Shown: positions 32,757 to 41,333 of the stretch, in pieces
How the letters are laid out: each line of letters starts with the position of its first letter
How positions within the stretch are numbered: the stretch's first letter is position 1
DNA from: Collinsella sp. TF06-26
GTDB taxonomy: Bacteria; Actinomycetota; Coriobacteriia; Coriobacteriales; Coriobacteriaceae
Assembly: GCF_002232035.1 (NCBI RefSeq)
Contig: NZ_NKXR01000009.1
Coordinates: 36,636 to 100,635 of the forward strand
Direction: 5' to 3'
Length of the DNA: 64,000 nt
Program-made: the position numbers and the translations under genes
The notes under the pieces: generated by a model
The model's input: only the letters and a program-made list of their open reading frames with translations
What the model was told of the DNA's origin: nothing
Databases searched by the model: none

Positions 32757-33461
32757 TTACGGCAAGATATGGAAGCCCAAAGCGGCGATATCCTTGGCAA
32801 AGCCGCGCACGGTGTCGAGCGAGACCTCGTACGGGTCACGTCCGATGTTCTTGCGCTTGGCCAGGATACTGTTGGGCACCGTGATGATCTGGCAACCGCA
32901 TCCTTCCGCCTGGTAAATGTTGATGAGCTCGCGCGTGGACGCCCACAGGACCTCACAGCTGGGCTTGGCGGCGGCCTTCTTGACCGACTCCGTCATAAAC
33001 GGAATGGGGTCAACGCCGGTGTCGGCGATACGGCCGGCAAAGAGCGAGATGATGGACGGCGTCTCGGCGTCAACGGCCTCGACCATCTCGTCGACCTGCG
33101 CAGGCGTAAAGATGGTGGTGACGTTGACCTTGATGCCGTCGGCGGAGAGCTTGCGCACCAGCTCGGCGGTGGACTCGCCCTTGGTAGTCACGCACGGAAT
33201 CTTGACGTAGACGTTCTCGGCCCAGGCAGCAATCTCGCGGGCCTCGACCTCCATAGTCTCGACGTCGTCGGCAAAGACCTCAAACGAAACGGACACATCG
33301 GTGATGTGGGCCAGGACCTCCTTGGCAAACGCGCGGTAATCCGTCACGCCGCCCTTCTTCATAAGGGACGGGTTGGTCGTGAAACCCTGAACGTTGCCGT
33401 TCTCGTACATGTCGAGCATGCCCTCGAGGTTTGCACCGTCAGCGAACACCTTGATTGCCAT
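32757..33461 (-). CDS. Transaldolase / fructose-6-phosphate aldolase-like (copy 1)
   Basis: 234 residues, the short FSA/TalC length. MAIKVFADGANLEGMLDM, VQGFTTNPSLMKKGG and the Schiff-base Lys87 in VYVKIP are conserved, as are TTIFTPAQV and SLFAGRIADTGVDP. FSA-type enzymes cleave or form fructose-6-phosphate, or related ketose phosphates, through dihydroxyacetone. About 75% of positions appear shared with the paralogue at 36055-36765. AAAGGA lies 9 nt before the ATG. Downstream of the ascorbate-type PTS but behind its terminator, so probably separately transcribed. Confidence 0.88.
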   Translation of the reverse strand: MAIKVFADGANLEGMLDMYENGNVQGFTTNPSLMKKGGVTDYRAFAKEVLAHITDVSVSFEVFADDVETMEVEAREIAAWAENVYVKIPCVTTKGESTAELVRKLSADGIKVNVTTIFTPAQVDEMVEAVDAETPSIISLFAGRIADTGVDPIPFMTESVKKAAAKPSCEVLWASTRELINIYQAEGCGCQIITVPNSILAKRKNIGRDPYEVSLDTVRGFAKDIAALGFHILP

Positions 33462-33599
33462 CTGCCTGATTCCTTTCGCTTGCACATGGGCGTTGCACTG
33501 CTAAACACTTTACCTACGTTTATCAAGGCGTGAACTGCGGTCTTTTATCTTCTCGGCGAACGGTTTTGCAGATTTACCATTTTTATATCGACGCCCCAG

Positions 33600-33617
33600 C
33601 GGCAAAACGTTTTGCCG
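33600..33617. promoter_or_regulatory. 18-bp perfect palindrome, LacI-operator-like
   Basis: CGGCAAAACGTTTTGCCG (33600-33617) is fully symmetric about a central CG, the form of LacI/CcpA-family operators. A partial match, GGCGAACGGTTTTGC, lies at about 33554. Both are upstream of the transaldolase gene. No LacI-type regulator is encoded in this window. Confidence 0.5.
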
Positions 33618-33693
33618 ATCATTGCGTTTGATTCCGTTCACGGAACAGAAGCAGCGCCTCGCCGGCTCATATTCACAATCGCTCCAAAGCAAA

Positions 33694-33727
33694 AAGCGGT
33701 GACGCCTCGATTGAGACGTCACCGCTT
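33694..33727 (-). terminator. Terminator of the ascorbate-type PTS operon
   Basis: AAGCGGTGACG (33694-33704) pairs with CGTCACCGCTT (33717-33727). Read leftwards the stem is followed by TTTGCTTTGG. It ends the PTS operon 58 bp after the EIIC stop. Confidence 0.8.
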
Positions 33728-33784
33728 CCGTGTAGGAGCCGGTTATCGGAGCTCCGCCCGATTAGGGCTTAACGTATGCCTGGA

Positions 33785-35176
33785 TTACTCTTCCTCAACG
33801 TGATTGATCACAGCACCCTTGGTGTGGATGAAGTTGGGGACGAAGGCAACGACCAGAAGGACAGCGAGAATCGCGTAGACACCGGTGGTACCGAAGGCCT
33901 CGGCAGCGCGGCCAAGCGTAATACCAATGACGGAGAAATCGAAGTCGCCGAACGTAGTGTTCTTGAAGCCAAAGACGTCAAGAACGGGCAGGAGCAGGGC
34001 CGGGGCAAAGGTGATGAGCAGGCCGTTGACGAAAGCGCCAAGAGCTGCGCCCTTGCGACCGCCGGTAGCATTGCCGTAGATGCCCGCGGTAGCACCGCAG
34101 AAGAAGTGGGGAACCATGCCCGGGATGATGAAGATGCCCAGGGTAGCGCCCACGATGAACATACCGACCACGCCACCGATGAAGGAAGCGACAAAGCCGA
34201 GGATAACGGCGGTGGGAGCATAGGGGAAGAAGACAGCGCAGTCGACGGCGGGGATGGCACCGGGGATCAGCTTGTTGGAGATGCCCTGGAAAGCCGGGAC
34301 CAGGTCGGCAAGGATCATACGAACGCCGTTATAGACGATGGTGACACCAACGGCGAAGGACAGGGCACAGGTCAGGGCATAGACAATCACGTTGTCGCCG
34401 CCAGCGGTCTTGGTAACGACCGCAGGATCTGCGATGTAAGCGGCGAAAGCGGTAACCAGGTAGAAGAAGGCCATGGTAAGAGCCGTGGAGATGGTAGTGT
34501 CGCGCAGGAAGGCGAACTTCTCGGGAACCTCGATCTTCTCGGTGCTGTTCTCCTCGGCGTCCTTAGCAAAAAGCGTACCGACTGCAGCGGAGATGTAATA
34601 GGCGAGTGAACCGAAGTGGCCCATGGCGATTTCATCGCCATCGGTAACCTTCTCGGTGAAACGCTGACCAACGGCGGGAAGCATAGCGCTCACGAGGCCC
34701 AGGAACATGCCGCCCACGATGACAAGCTGGACATCCTGGAAGCCAGATGCCTGCAGAACGGCAGACAGCAGGCAGGCCATAAACATGCTGTGATGGCCCG
34801 TCAGGAAGATGTACTTAAACTTGGTAAAGCGGGCAATGATAATGTTCACGACATAGCCGAGAATCAGGATCATCATGGTCTGAACGCCGAGGACGCTCTG
34901 AGCCATCGAAACGACGACCTCGTTGTTGGGCACGACGCCGGTGATGTGGAAACCGGTCTCGATGAAGGTACCCAGCGGAGCAAGGTTCTCCTGAACAACA
35001 GCGGCGCCGGCGGACAGCATGATGTAACCAAGAATGGGCTTCAGGGTGCCCGTCATCACCTTGTGGGCAGGGCGCTTAAGCGCGACAAGGCCCACAAAGG
35101 CAAATAGACCCATAATCCACGCTGGCTTGGTCAGAATCGATTGGATAAACTCAAGTATGGGAAGGATGGCTTGCAT
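33785..35176 (-). CDS. PTS EIIC component, ascorbate (UlaA/SgaT) family
   Basis: 463 residues, 10-12 membrane segments. MTGTLKPILGYIMLSAGAAVV, IARFTKFKYIFLTGHHSMFMA, EKVTDGDEIAMGHFGSLAYYIS and YNGVRMILADLVPAFQGISNKLIPGAIPAVDCAVFFPYAP match conserved blocks of E. coli UlaA. It moves and phosphorylates its sugar with the EIIB and EIIA encoded just upstream. Because no UlaD/E/F/G enzymes are present and FSA-like aldolases flank the genes, the substrate may not be ascorbate. AAAGGAAG lies 7 nt before the ATG. Confidence 0.88.
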   Translation of the reverse strand: MQAILPILEFIQSILTKPAWIMGLFAFVGLVALKRPAHKVMTGTLKPILGYIMLSAGAAVVQENLAPLGTFIETGFHITGVVPNNEVVVSMAQSVLGVQTMMILILGYVVNIIIARFTKFKYIFLTGHHSMFMACLLSAVLQASGFQDVQLVIVGGMFLGLVSAMLPAVGQRFTEKVTDGDEIAMGHFGSLAYYISAAVGTLFAKDAEENSTEKIEVPEKFAFLRDTTISTALTMAFFYLVTAFAAYIADPAVVTKTAGGDNVIVYALTCALSFAVGVTIVYNGVRMILADLVPAFQGISNKLIPGAIPAVDCAVFFPYAPTAVILGFVASFIGGVVGMFIVGATLGIFIIPGMVPHFFCGATAGIYGNATGGRKGAALGAFVNGLLITFAPALLLPVLDVFGFKNTTFGDFDFSVIGITLGRAAEAFGTTGVYAILAVLLVVAFVPNFIHTKGAVINHVEEE

Positions 35177-35247
35177 CTGCGCTTCCTTTCTCTCTAACGT
35201 GGGCGCGTTTCCCTCTTCCACAGGGAACCGCCCTTTTTTGTGCCGCT

Positions 35248-35523
35248 TTAGGCGTTAGCGGCGGCCGCCTTGATTGCCTCGAGGGCGTCTTCGCGGATCT
35301 TCTTCTTGTTCACATAGCTGCGAACGATCACAACGTTGCCGTGGAGCTCGGGGGCGAGTTCCTTAACGGTGATGAACAGATCCGGATTTGCGGAAGAAGC
35401 ACCGTTCAGGTCCATAGACTCAACGTCGGCCTTGATGCCCTCCTCCTCGCAAAGCTCCTCGACTTTGCCGGCGAGCATCAGGCTGGACCCGATGCCGTTT
35501 CCGCATACGGTGATGATATGCAT
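35248..35523 (-). CDS. PTS EIIB component, ascorbate/galactitol type
   Basis: 91 residues. The phosphorylated Cys7 lies in IITVCGNGIGSSLML, the P-loop of the UlaB/GatB-like EIIB domains. Accepts phosphate from EIIA and passes it to the sugar during transport by EIIC. RBS GGAAGG precedes the ATG. Second-to-last gene of the PTS operon. Confidence 0.9.
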   Translation of the reverse strand: MHIITVCGNGIGSSLMLAGKVEELCEEEGIKADVESMDLNGASSANPDLFITVKELAPELHGNVVIVRSYVNKKKIREDALEAIKAAAANA

Positions 35524-35598
35524 GGCAACCTTCCTCTCCTACACGTGACGGTTTTCCGTCTATCCAAAAGCGGCGACGCATCGCCGTGCCATTAAGGC

Positions 35599-36045
35599 CT
35601 AAAAGAATGAACGCATGGTCTCCAAAACCTGCTCGGGCGTATCGCATGCGCTGAGCTTGGCAACGCAGTCCTCGTCCTCGAACATCTGCGAAAGCTCCGC
35701 CAAGCAGCCAAGATGAGCCTTGGGGTCGGGTGCGCAAATACCCACGAGCACGTGAACCGGATCGAAATCCTCGTGTCCAAACGCAATGGCAGGGTCAAGC
35801 GTGACGATACAGATCCCCGCTTCACTCACATTGCCATCTGCCTGAGCGTGGGGCATGGCGATGCCCTCTTCCAAGACCATATAGGGGCCGAATTTGTGAA
35901 CCGATGAAATCATGGCGTCAACATAGCTCTGGTCGCATTTGCCAGCGTCTACGAGCAACTTACCGCATGCCCTGATCGCTTCCTCCCAGTCGGAGGCCTC
36001 GACGTGGCAGGCAACAAGCTCGGGCTTAAGAAGATCGGTCAGCAT
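35599..36045 (-). CDS. PTS EIIA component, mannitol/ascorbate type
   Basis: 148 residues of the PTS_EIIA_2 fold. The phospho-His66 is in EEGIAMPHAQADG, preceded by the conserved GPYMVLE. Receives phosphate from HPr and hands it to the EIIB. Nine bp after the transaldolase stop, so co-transcribed. Confidence 0.9.
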   Translation of the reverse strand: MLTDLLKPELVACHVEASDWEEAIRACGKLLVDAGKCDQSYVDAMISSVHKFGPYMVLEEGIAMPHAQADGNVSEAGICIVTLDPAIAFGHEDFDPVHVLVGICAPDPKAHLGCLAELSQMFEDEDCVAKLSACDTPEQVLETMRSFF

Positions 36046-36054
36046 ACTCGTCCC

Positions 36055-36765
36055 CTACTCCTCGGGCAGAATGTGAAAACCAAGCGCCTGAATGTCGCGG
36101 GCAAAGCCCTTGACCGTATCAAGCGAGTACTCAAGCAAATCTTTCCCGAAATTCTTGCGTTTGGCAAGAAGGGCATTGGGGACCGTAATGATCTGGCATC
36201 CAACGGACTCCGCCTGGAAGATATTGAGGACCTCGCGCGTAGACGCCCAGAGAACCTCGGCAGCAGGCTTAACGGCAGCCTTCTTTACGGACTCCGCCAT
36301 GAGGGGCAGCGGATCGACGCCGGTATCGGCAATGCGACCGGCAAAGATGGACAGAATAGAGGGGGTCTCAGCAGAGACGGCATCGACAAACTCGTCGACC
36401 TGCTCGGGCGTGAAGATAGTGGTGACATTCACCTTGATGCCGTCGGCAGAAAGGCGCTTGACCAGCGCGGCAGTGGACTCACCCTTGGTGTTGAGCGCCG
36501 GAATCTTAACGTAGACGTTGTCTGCCCAGGTTGCGATCTCGCGAGCCTCGGCTTCCATACCTGCCTCGTCGTCGGCGAATACCTCAAAAGAGACCGACAC
36601 ATCAGTAATGTGCTCAAGAACCGTCTTGGCAAAAGCGCGGTAGTCGGTCACGCCGCCGGCCTTCATAAGGGAAGGATTGGTCGTGAAGCCCTGAACGCTG
36701 CCATTGTCATGCATGTCAAGCATACCCTCGAGGTTAGCGCCGTCGGCAAACACCTTGATCGCCAT
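36055..36765 (-). CDS. Transaldolase / fructose-6-phosphate aldolase-like (copy 2)
   Basis: 236 residues, closely related to the protein at 32757-33461, with Lys in VYVKIPAL, VQGFTTNPSLMKAGG and SIFAGRIADTGVDP. First gene of the PTS operon, with AAAGGA 8 nt before the ATG. Its position ahead of EIIA-EIIB-EIIC suggests that it cleaves the phosphorylated product imported by this PTS. The two copies may differ in substrate or serve opposite directions. Confidence 0.88.
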   Translation of the reverse strand: MAIKVFADGANLEGMLDMHDNGSVQGFTTNPSLMKAGGVTDYRAFAKTVLEHITDVSVSFEVFADDEAGMEAEAREIATWADNVYVKIPALNTKGESTAALVKRLSADGIKVNVTTIFTPEQVDEFVDAVSAETPSILSIFAGRIADTGVDPLPLMAESVKKAAVKPAAEVLWASTREVLNIFQAESVGCQIITVPNALLAKRKNFGKDLLEYSLDTVKGFARDIQALGFHILPEE

Positions 36766-36793
36766 GTTCGGTCCTTTCTCATCTAACACTATT

Positions 36794-36870
36794 GCTATCG
36801 AAAGCCTTCTTCTTTGTTTCAAAAGCTTTTCGGTATTCTTTTATAAACCATTTCAAAAGCTATCGAAAGC
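36794..36870. promoter_or_regulatory. Candidate DeoR operators
   Basis: GCTATCGAAAGC occurs at 36794 and 36859, and TTTCAAAAGCT at 36817 and 36851, all in the 348-bp divergent region between the PTS operon and the DeoR gene. TTTC/GAAAG direct repeats are typical binding sites of DeoR-family sugar repressors. The remaining sequence to 37113 is AT-rich promoter DNA without a confident -35/-10 pair. Confidence 0.6.
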
Positions 36871-37113
36871 TCAATTGTCAACTTTCCGTGAACGGTCGAA
36901 TATCGGACGTGAACGTACTTCTTTTGGGCGGCACCTTCAGAATGAGACTCTTTATAGCCCGTTTACGTGCGAACTATCTGCTACGCATGCATTTATGACA
37001 TGCCATTCCGTTCTTTGATTCATTCGAATTTGCCTTGTTCTTTTCATATCGATACGTTATATTTCGATTACGAAAGGCGCATCTTTTTACCTTTTGTTCA
37101 AAAGGAGCGGCAT

Positions 37114-37905
37114 ATGGCATCTACTTCAGACCTTTCACCGGCCGAGCGTCAGCGATTTATCATGAATTGGCTGGCCGAAAAGCCAAATATCTCGGTATCC
37201 GACATCGTTCGCCGTTTTTCGGTTTCGGAAGTCACCGCACGACACGACCTCATCTCGTTGGAATCCGAAGGCAAGCTGCGTCGCGTACGCGGCGGAGCGG
37301 TATCGCTTTCTCGCTCCAACGCAATCTCGTATCCCGAGGAGCGCATCAATGTCCAAGTCGAGGCCAAGGAGGCCATCGCCGCAACCGCAGCAACTCTTGT
37401 TGATGATGGCGATGTTCTGGTAATTGATATCGGCACCACAGGCTTTTACTTCGCTAAGGCCCTTATGGACAAGCGTGAGATCACCATTATCACCGGCGAT
37501 CTTGCAATCGCGAACTACGCCAGCTTCAATCTCCCCAATGCTTCGGTAGTGCTGCTGGGCGGCTCCGTGCGCAAGGGCCACCTCTATCTCGCGGGCGCAC
37601 TGACGCTCGACTGCATGAGCAAACTACATGCCGACAAGGCGTTTGTCAGTGCTGACGGATTCCACCCCGACCACGGTTTTACCGTCGAGCACGACTTCTC
37701 GGCCATGATCAAGCATATGTACCTTACCAACTCAAACCAGGGCTACATGATGGTTGACCAGGGAAAGTTCAACAAGACCAGTTTTTATCAGTCCGCGCAG
37801 ATCGATGACCTCGACGGCATCATCGTTGATGGAGACAACGAGGGCATCATGACGGCGGCGATCGAGAGCAGTCGCAGTCATCCCAAGCTCTATATTGCAA
37901 AATAG
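37114..37905 (+). CDS. DeoR family transcriptional regulator
   Basis: 263 residues. The HTH (ERQRFIMNWLAEKPNISVSDIVRRFSVSEVTARHDLISLESEGKLRRVRGGAV, about 9-61) is the DeoR type, and the C-terminal sensor shows VLVIDIGTTGFYFAKAL and ADKAFVSADGFHPDHGFT, the sugar-phosphate pocket. AAAGGAG precedes the ATG. Divergent from the transaldolase-PTS operon, which it should repress until a phosphosugar binds. Confidence 0.9.
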   Translation: MASTSDLSPAERQRFIMNWLAEKPNISVSDIVRRFSVSEVTARHDLISLESEGKLRRVRGGAVSLSRSNAISYPEERINVQVEAKEAIAATAATLVDDGDVLVIDIGTTGFYFAKALMDKREITIITGDLAIANYASFNLPNASVVLLGGSVRKGHLYLAGALTLDCMSKLHADKAFVSADGFHPDHGFTVEHDFSAMIKHMYLTNSNQGYMMVDQGKFNKTSFYQSAQIDDLDGIIVDGDNEGIMTAAIESSRSHPKLYIAK

Positions 37906-37908
37906 CTC

Positions 37909-37949
37909 AAATGGCCGGGTCGCCCCCACTACGGGCGACCCGGCCATTT
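37909..37949. terminator. Bidirectional terminator
   Basis: A perfect 17-bp stem, AAATGGCCGGGTCGCCC (37909-37925) with its complement at 37933-37949 around a 7-nt loop. Serves the DeoR gene and the converging HAD fragment. Confidence 0.85.
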
Positions 37950-37950
37950 A

Positions 37951-38205
37951 TTAAATCAACCCAAAATGCTGCATCGCTGTGACGGTGCCGTCGTTCGCGA
38001 CGTCGTCGGTCACGTAGTCGGCGACCGCCTTGACCTCGGGCATGGCGTTGCCCATGGCAACAGCCGTCTCGACGGCGGCGAGCATGCCCAGGTCGTTGCC
38101 CGAATCGCCAAAGCCAAAGGTGCGCGCATTTCCCTCGCGGCCCAGATACGCCAGCGCTCGTGTCACGCCCGCACCCTTGTCAATGCCCTTGGGGCTCAGC
38201 TCGCG
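37951..38205 (-). pseudogene. Truncated Cof-type HAD hydrolase (C-terminal third)
   Basis: ELSPKGIDKGAGVTRALAYLGREGNARTFGFGDSGNDLGMLAAVETAVAMGNAMPEVKAVADYVTDD is the C-terminal catalytic part of a Cof-like HAD phosphatase (Lys of motif III and the GDSGND motif). The DxDGT motif and cap domain are absent. Upstream of about 38205 the frame continues for 40 residues without similarity, marking a deletion or insertion junction next to the mannose-type operon. Confidence 0.75.
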
Positions 38206-38304
38206 ATTTGCTTGCTGGGCTCGCTTGGAAGCTCGGCGGTAAACGCGTCTCCCAGTCAATCCGGCACCGCCGAGGCAAACCCCACACGCGCCCGCCAACG
38301 CAAA

Positions 38305-38339
38305 GGTCCGGCGGGACGCACCTAGCATCCCGCCGGACC
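38305..38339 (-). terminator. Terminator of the mannose-type PTS operon
   Basis: GGTCCGGCGGGA (38305-38316) pairs perfectly with TCCCGCCGGACC (38328-38339), 33 bp after the alpha/beta hydrolase stop. The U-tract is weak (TTTGCG on the leftward strand). Confidence 0.75.
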
Positions 38340-38372
38340 GTCACTCGTCCAGGAGGCCACCGCGACGAACCT

Positions 38373-39452
38373 CTAGATCTTCGCAAGCTCCTCGGAGATG
38401 ACGCGGCAGACGTCCTCAGCCTGAGGCATCACGCCGTACATCTCGAAGAAGCCGTGGTCGCAGCCGCGATAGCGAATCGCGGTGACATCAACGCCCGCAT
38501 CCTGCAGCCTCTTCGCGAACAGCTCATCCTGATAGCGCAGGTAGTCATACTCGGAAGAGATGATGACCGTGCGGGGGAACGCGCTCACGTCCTCCGCGAA
38601 CAGGGCAGACACCCTCGGGTCGAGCATCTCCTCCGCATTGCCGTTGGTATACATCAGCGGCAGGTCATCATTGGCATTGCGAATGCGATCCACCCTGCTC
38701 AAAGCCTCGATCCTCTGGTCGTTCACAATCTCATAGAGGTCATAGGACCATTCCTCCGGAACGGGGCCGCCGTCGACGAGCGGATACAGCTCGGCCACGA
38801 GCTTGATCCTGTCCACATGGGACCCGTCGAGGACGACGGCGTTGGTCAGGCTTCCGCCCGCGGAGTCGCCAGCCACGGCGATCCGCGTCGCGTCAACACC
38901 CAGCTCATCCGCATGCTCGACAAGCCAGCCGAGCGTCTTCATGCAGTCCTCGACGCCACCGGGAAACATCGTTTCGGGAGACAGGCGGTACTCGGGGTAG
39001 ACCGCAACACAGCCCGTTCGCTCCGCGATGTCGCGCAGGCAGTTCTCGTACTGGCCGATGTTGCCAACCATAAAGCCGCCGCCATGGATGAACACGAGCG
39101 CGGCAGAACCGTTCTCGTGGCTCTCGGGCGTGAAGACGTGCAGGGGAATGCCCCTGTCGCCAAAATTCATGACGACGGTCTTCTTGGCAACGCCCACGCC
39201 CCTCACGACATGGGTCTCCTTGTTGGGAGCGGAACGCCACGCGATCACGTCCACCGGCCCCGCCGGCGCCGGACCGGCGGCGAGCTTCGCATGGGCGCGC
39301 GCATAGACGCGCGGATCGAGCACGTGCTCGCGCTCATCTCCCGGCACGGGCTTCAGTAGGAGCTTCAGCCCGTTGGGCTCGATGACCTCCCTAGCTCCAC
39401 GCTCAAGCACTTCAAGCTCGGAAGTGGGGTACTTCCTCTCCTCGGTGCCCAT
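38373..39452 (-). CDS. Alpha/beta hydrolase, HSL-type esterase
   Basis: 359 residues. The oxyanion-hole motif HGGGF (ALVFIHGGGFMVGN), nucleophile elbow GDSAGG (about residue 196), acidic residue in SSEYDYL and catalytic His in GCDHGFFEM define the hormone-sensitive-lipase family of carboxylesterases. The first 100 residues are an added region. Last gene of the operon, 2 bp after the aldo/keto reductase. It may deacylate an esterified sugar handled by this operon (inference). Confidence 0.88.
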   Translation of the reverse strand: MGTEERKYPTSELEVLERGAREVIEPNGLKLLLKPVPGDEREHVLDPRVYARAHAKLAAGPAPAGPVDVIAWRSAPNKETHVVRGVGVAKKTVVMNFGDRGIPLHVFTPESHENGSAALVFIHGGGFMVGNIGQYENCLRDIAERTGCVAVYPEYRLSPETMFPGGVEDCMKTLGWLVEHADELGVDATRIAVAGDSAGGSLTNAVVLDGSHVDRIKLVAELYPLVDGGPVPEEWSYDLYEIVNDQRIEALSRVDRIRNANDDLPLMYTNGNAEEMLDPRVSALFAEDVSAFPRTVIISSEYDYLRYQDELFAKRLQDAGVDVTAIRYRGCDHGFFEMYGVMPQAEDVCRVISEELAKI

Positions 39453-39454
39453 GG

Positions 39455-40399
39455 CTAGCCGATCTTCAGCTCGTCAAGCTTGGCGTCAAGCTTGGCCATC
39501 TCATCGGCGGAAAGCTCCCACTCGAACGTCTCGCAGTTCTGAATCGCATGGGCGTCCGTGCGCACGCCAACGAGCGCGGTGCCCACGTACTCCTTCTGGG
39601 TGCTCCAGTTCACGGCGACCTGTGCCACGGGCTTGTCATGAGCCCCGGCGATCTCGTCCATGACCTTGAGCAGCTCCTGGACGCGCGAGAACTTGGGCTC
39701 CTGGAAGTAGTCGTAGAAGCCGCCGCGAACATCGCCCTCCTCGAACTTCGGCAGCTCGCGGAACTTGCCCGACAGGATGCCCGCACCAAGGGAGCCATAG
39801 GTGAAGGAGTCGATGCCACGCTCGTAGCCCCACTTGATGAGGTCCTCGGAGGAGCGGTCAACCATAGAGTAGGGCGGCTGCTGGACGTCGATCTGAGCGA
39901 CCTTCTCGCACTCCTCGATCATCTCGGTCGTGAAGTTGGAGACGCCGATGTGGCGAATCTTGCCTTGCTCCTTGAGGAGCTGGAGGGCGCACATCGTCTC
40001 GGAGAACGGGGTCTTGGCGTCGGGCCAGTGCACGAAGTAGAAGTCGATGTAGTCGGTGCGGAGGTTGCGCAGCGAGCTCTCGACCTCCCTCATGATGTTC
40101 TTGAACGAAGAGTCGCGGTCATAGCCGGCGGCGCTGGTGATTAGGCCAACCTTGGTCGAGAGCAGGTAGCTCTCTCTGTCGACGCCCCTGAGCGCGTTGC
40201 CGACGACCTTCTCGGACGTGCCGTTGCCATAGCACGGCGCGGTGTCGATGAGGTTGACGCCGTGATCGAGCATGGTGCGGATGGCGGACATGCTAGCGGC
40301 GTCATCGTTCTCACCAAAGGAGTCGCCGCCGATCGCCCAGGTGCCCACAGCGAGCTGGGAGACGTCGACGTCGGAGTTCTTGAGGTGCGTGTAGCGCAT
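39455..40399 (-). CDS. Aldo/keto reductase
   Basis: 314 residues. The TIM-barrel AKR signatures are present: NLIDTAPCYGNGTSEKVVG (Asp and Tyr of the tetrad), LSTKVG (Lys), YFVHWPD (His), and GVSNFTTEMIEE. It reduces an aldehyde or ketone with NADPH, or the reverse. GGAGAG precedes the ATG. It follows EIID across a perfect 11-bp hairpin, so its mRNA level may differ from the PTS part. Confidence 0.92.
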   Translation of the reverse strand: MRYTHLKNSDVDVSQLAVGTWAIGGDSFGENDDAASMSAIRTMLDHGVNLIDTAPCYGNGTSEKVVGNALRGVDRESYLLSTKVGLITSAAGYDRDSSFKNIMREVESSLRNLRTDYIDFYFVHWPDAKTPFSETMCALQLLKEQGKIRHIGVSNFTTEMIEECEKVAQIDVQQPPYSMVDRSSEDLIKWGYERGIDSFTYGSLGAGILSGKFRELPKFEEGDVRGGFYDYFQEPKFSRVQELLKVMDEIAGAHDKPVAQVAVNWSTQKEYVGTALVGVRTDAHAIQNCETFEWELSADEMAKLDAKLDELKIG

Positions 40400-40417
40400 G
40401 TTCTCTCCTTCTAATGG

Positions 40418-40454
40418 GGCGGCACGCGTCGAATGTCCTCGATCGCGTGCCGCC
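40418..40454 (-). other. Intra-operon hairpin between EIID and aldo/keto reductase genes
   Basis: GGCGGCACGCG (40418-40428) and CGCGTGCCGCC (40444-40454) form a perfect 11-bp stem with a 15-nt loop. No U-tract follows leftwards, suggesting mRNA processing or stabilisation rather than termination. Confidence 0.6.
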
Positions 40455-40496
40455 GGGAATTGCCTTGAACAAGCTTCTAATGATCCGAAAGCCGCC

Positions 40497-41333
40497 TTAC
40501 ACGATGCCCACGAGGCCGAGGACGAGCGCCAGAATCATGATGCCAACCAGGATGATGTTGACGTTCACGTTCTTCTTGCGCAGGAGCCAGAGGACGACGA
40601 GCGTAAGCCCCAGGGGCACGATGCCCTTGAAGATCGAGTCGAGGTAGGTCTGGATCATGACGGGGTCAGAGTCCTGAACCGGAATGGACAGGATCGTGTT
40701 GAATTGGACGTTCGCCGCAGTCATGGCACCGATCATCACGAGGCCAACCGTGGAGGTCGCCTTGGTGATGAGCTTCATGAGACCACCCTCGTACATCTCG
40801 GAAATGAAGTTGGTGCCCATGCTGAAGCCGAGGTAGGTCATGAAGTATCGGCAGAGGATCGACGGGATGTTGTAGATCAGCAGGAACATGATCGCGCCGA
40901 GGGGCGAGCCGCTCATGGCGAGGTTGATGCCAATGCCGGCGGCGATGACGCGCAGGACGCCCCAGAAGATTGCGTCACCGATGCCGGACATCGGGCCCAT
41001 CAGGGAAACCTTGATGCCGTCGATGGACTCGGTGTCGAAGTCTTCGTGCTGCGAGTTCTCCCTCTCCATGGAGGCGACGAGGCCCATGGCGAACGTGCCG
41101 ACGTTCTGGGTAATGTTGTACCAAGTCGTGTGACGCTTCATGGCTTCGGCACGGGCCTCGGGGTCATCGGCGTAGTAGCGGTTAAGCGCGGGCTGGACGG
41201 AGTACAGCCAGCCGTCGGCGCCAGCCTTGACGGAACCGCCAGCGCAGGAGGCGAACACGGAGAAAGAGCGCAGGAAAATGCTGTTGAGCATCTTCTTGTC
41301 TTCAGGGCTCACATTCTTGGTCAGGTTGCTCAT
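40497..41333 (-). CDS. PTS EIID component, mannose family
   Basis: 278 residues. LTKNVSPEDKKMLNSIFLRSFSVFAS, MERENSQHEDFDTESIDGIKVSLMGPMSGIGDAIFWG and the C-terminal membrane segments are typical EIID, the family-specific membrane partner of EIIC. ATG 41333 overlaps the EIIC stop by 4 nt. Confidence 0.93.
   Translation of the reverse strand: MSNLTKNVSPEDKKMLNSIFLRSFSVFASCAGGSVKAGADGWLYSVQPALNRYYADDPEARAEAMKRHTTWYNITQNVGTFAMGLVASMERENSQHEDFDTESIDGIKVSLMGPMSGIGDAIFWGVLRVIAAGIGINLAMSGSPLGAIMFLLIYNIPSILCRYFMTYLGFSMGTNFISEMYEGGLMKLITKATSTVGLVMIGAMTAANVQFNTILSIPVQDSDPVMIQTYLDSIFKGIVPLGLTLVVLWLLRKKNVNVNIILVGIMILALVLGLVGIV

Noticed and set aside
33785..36045. Firm assignment of this PTS to ascorbate
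   Set aside because: EIIC resembles UlaA, but no ascorbate-catabolic enzymes accompany it, so only the family is stated.
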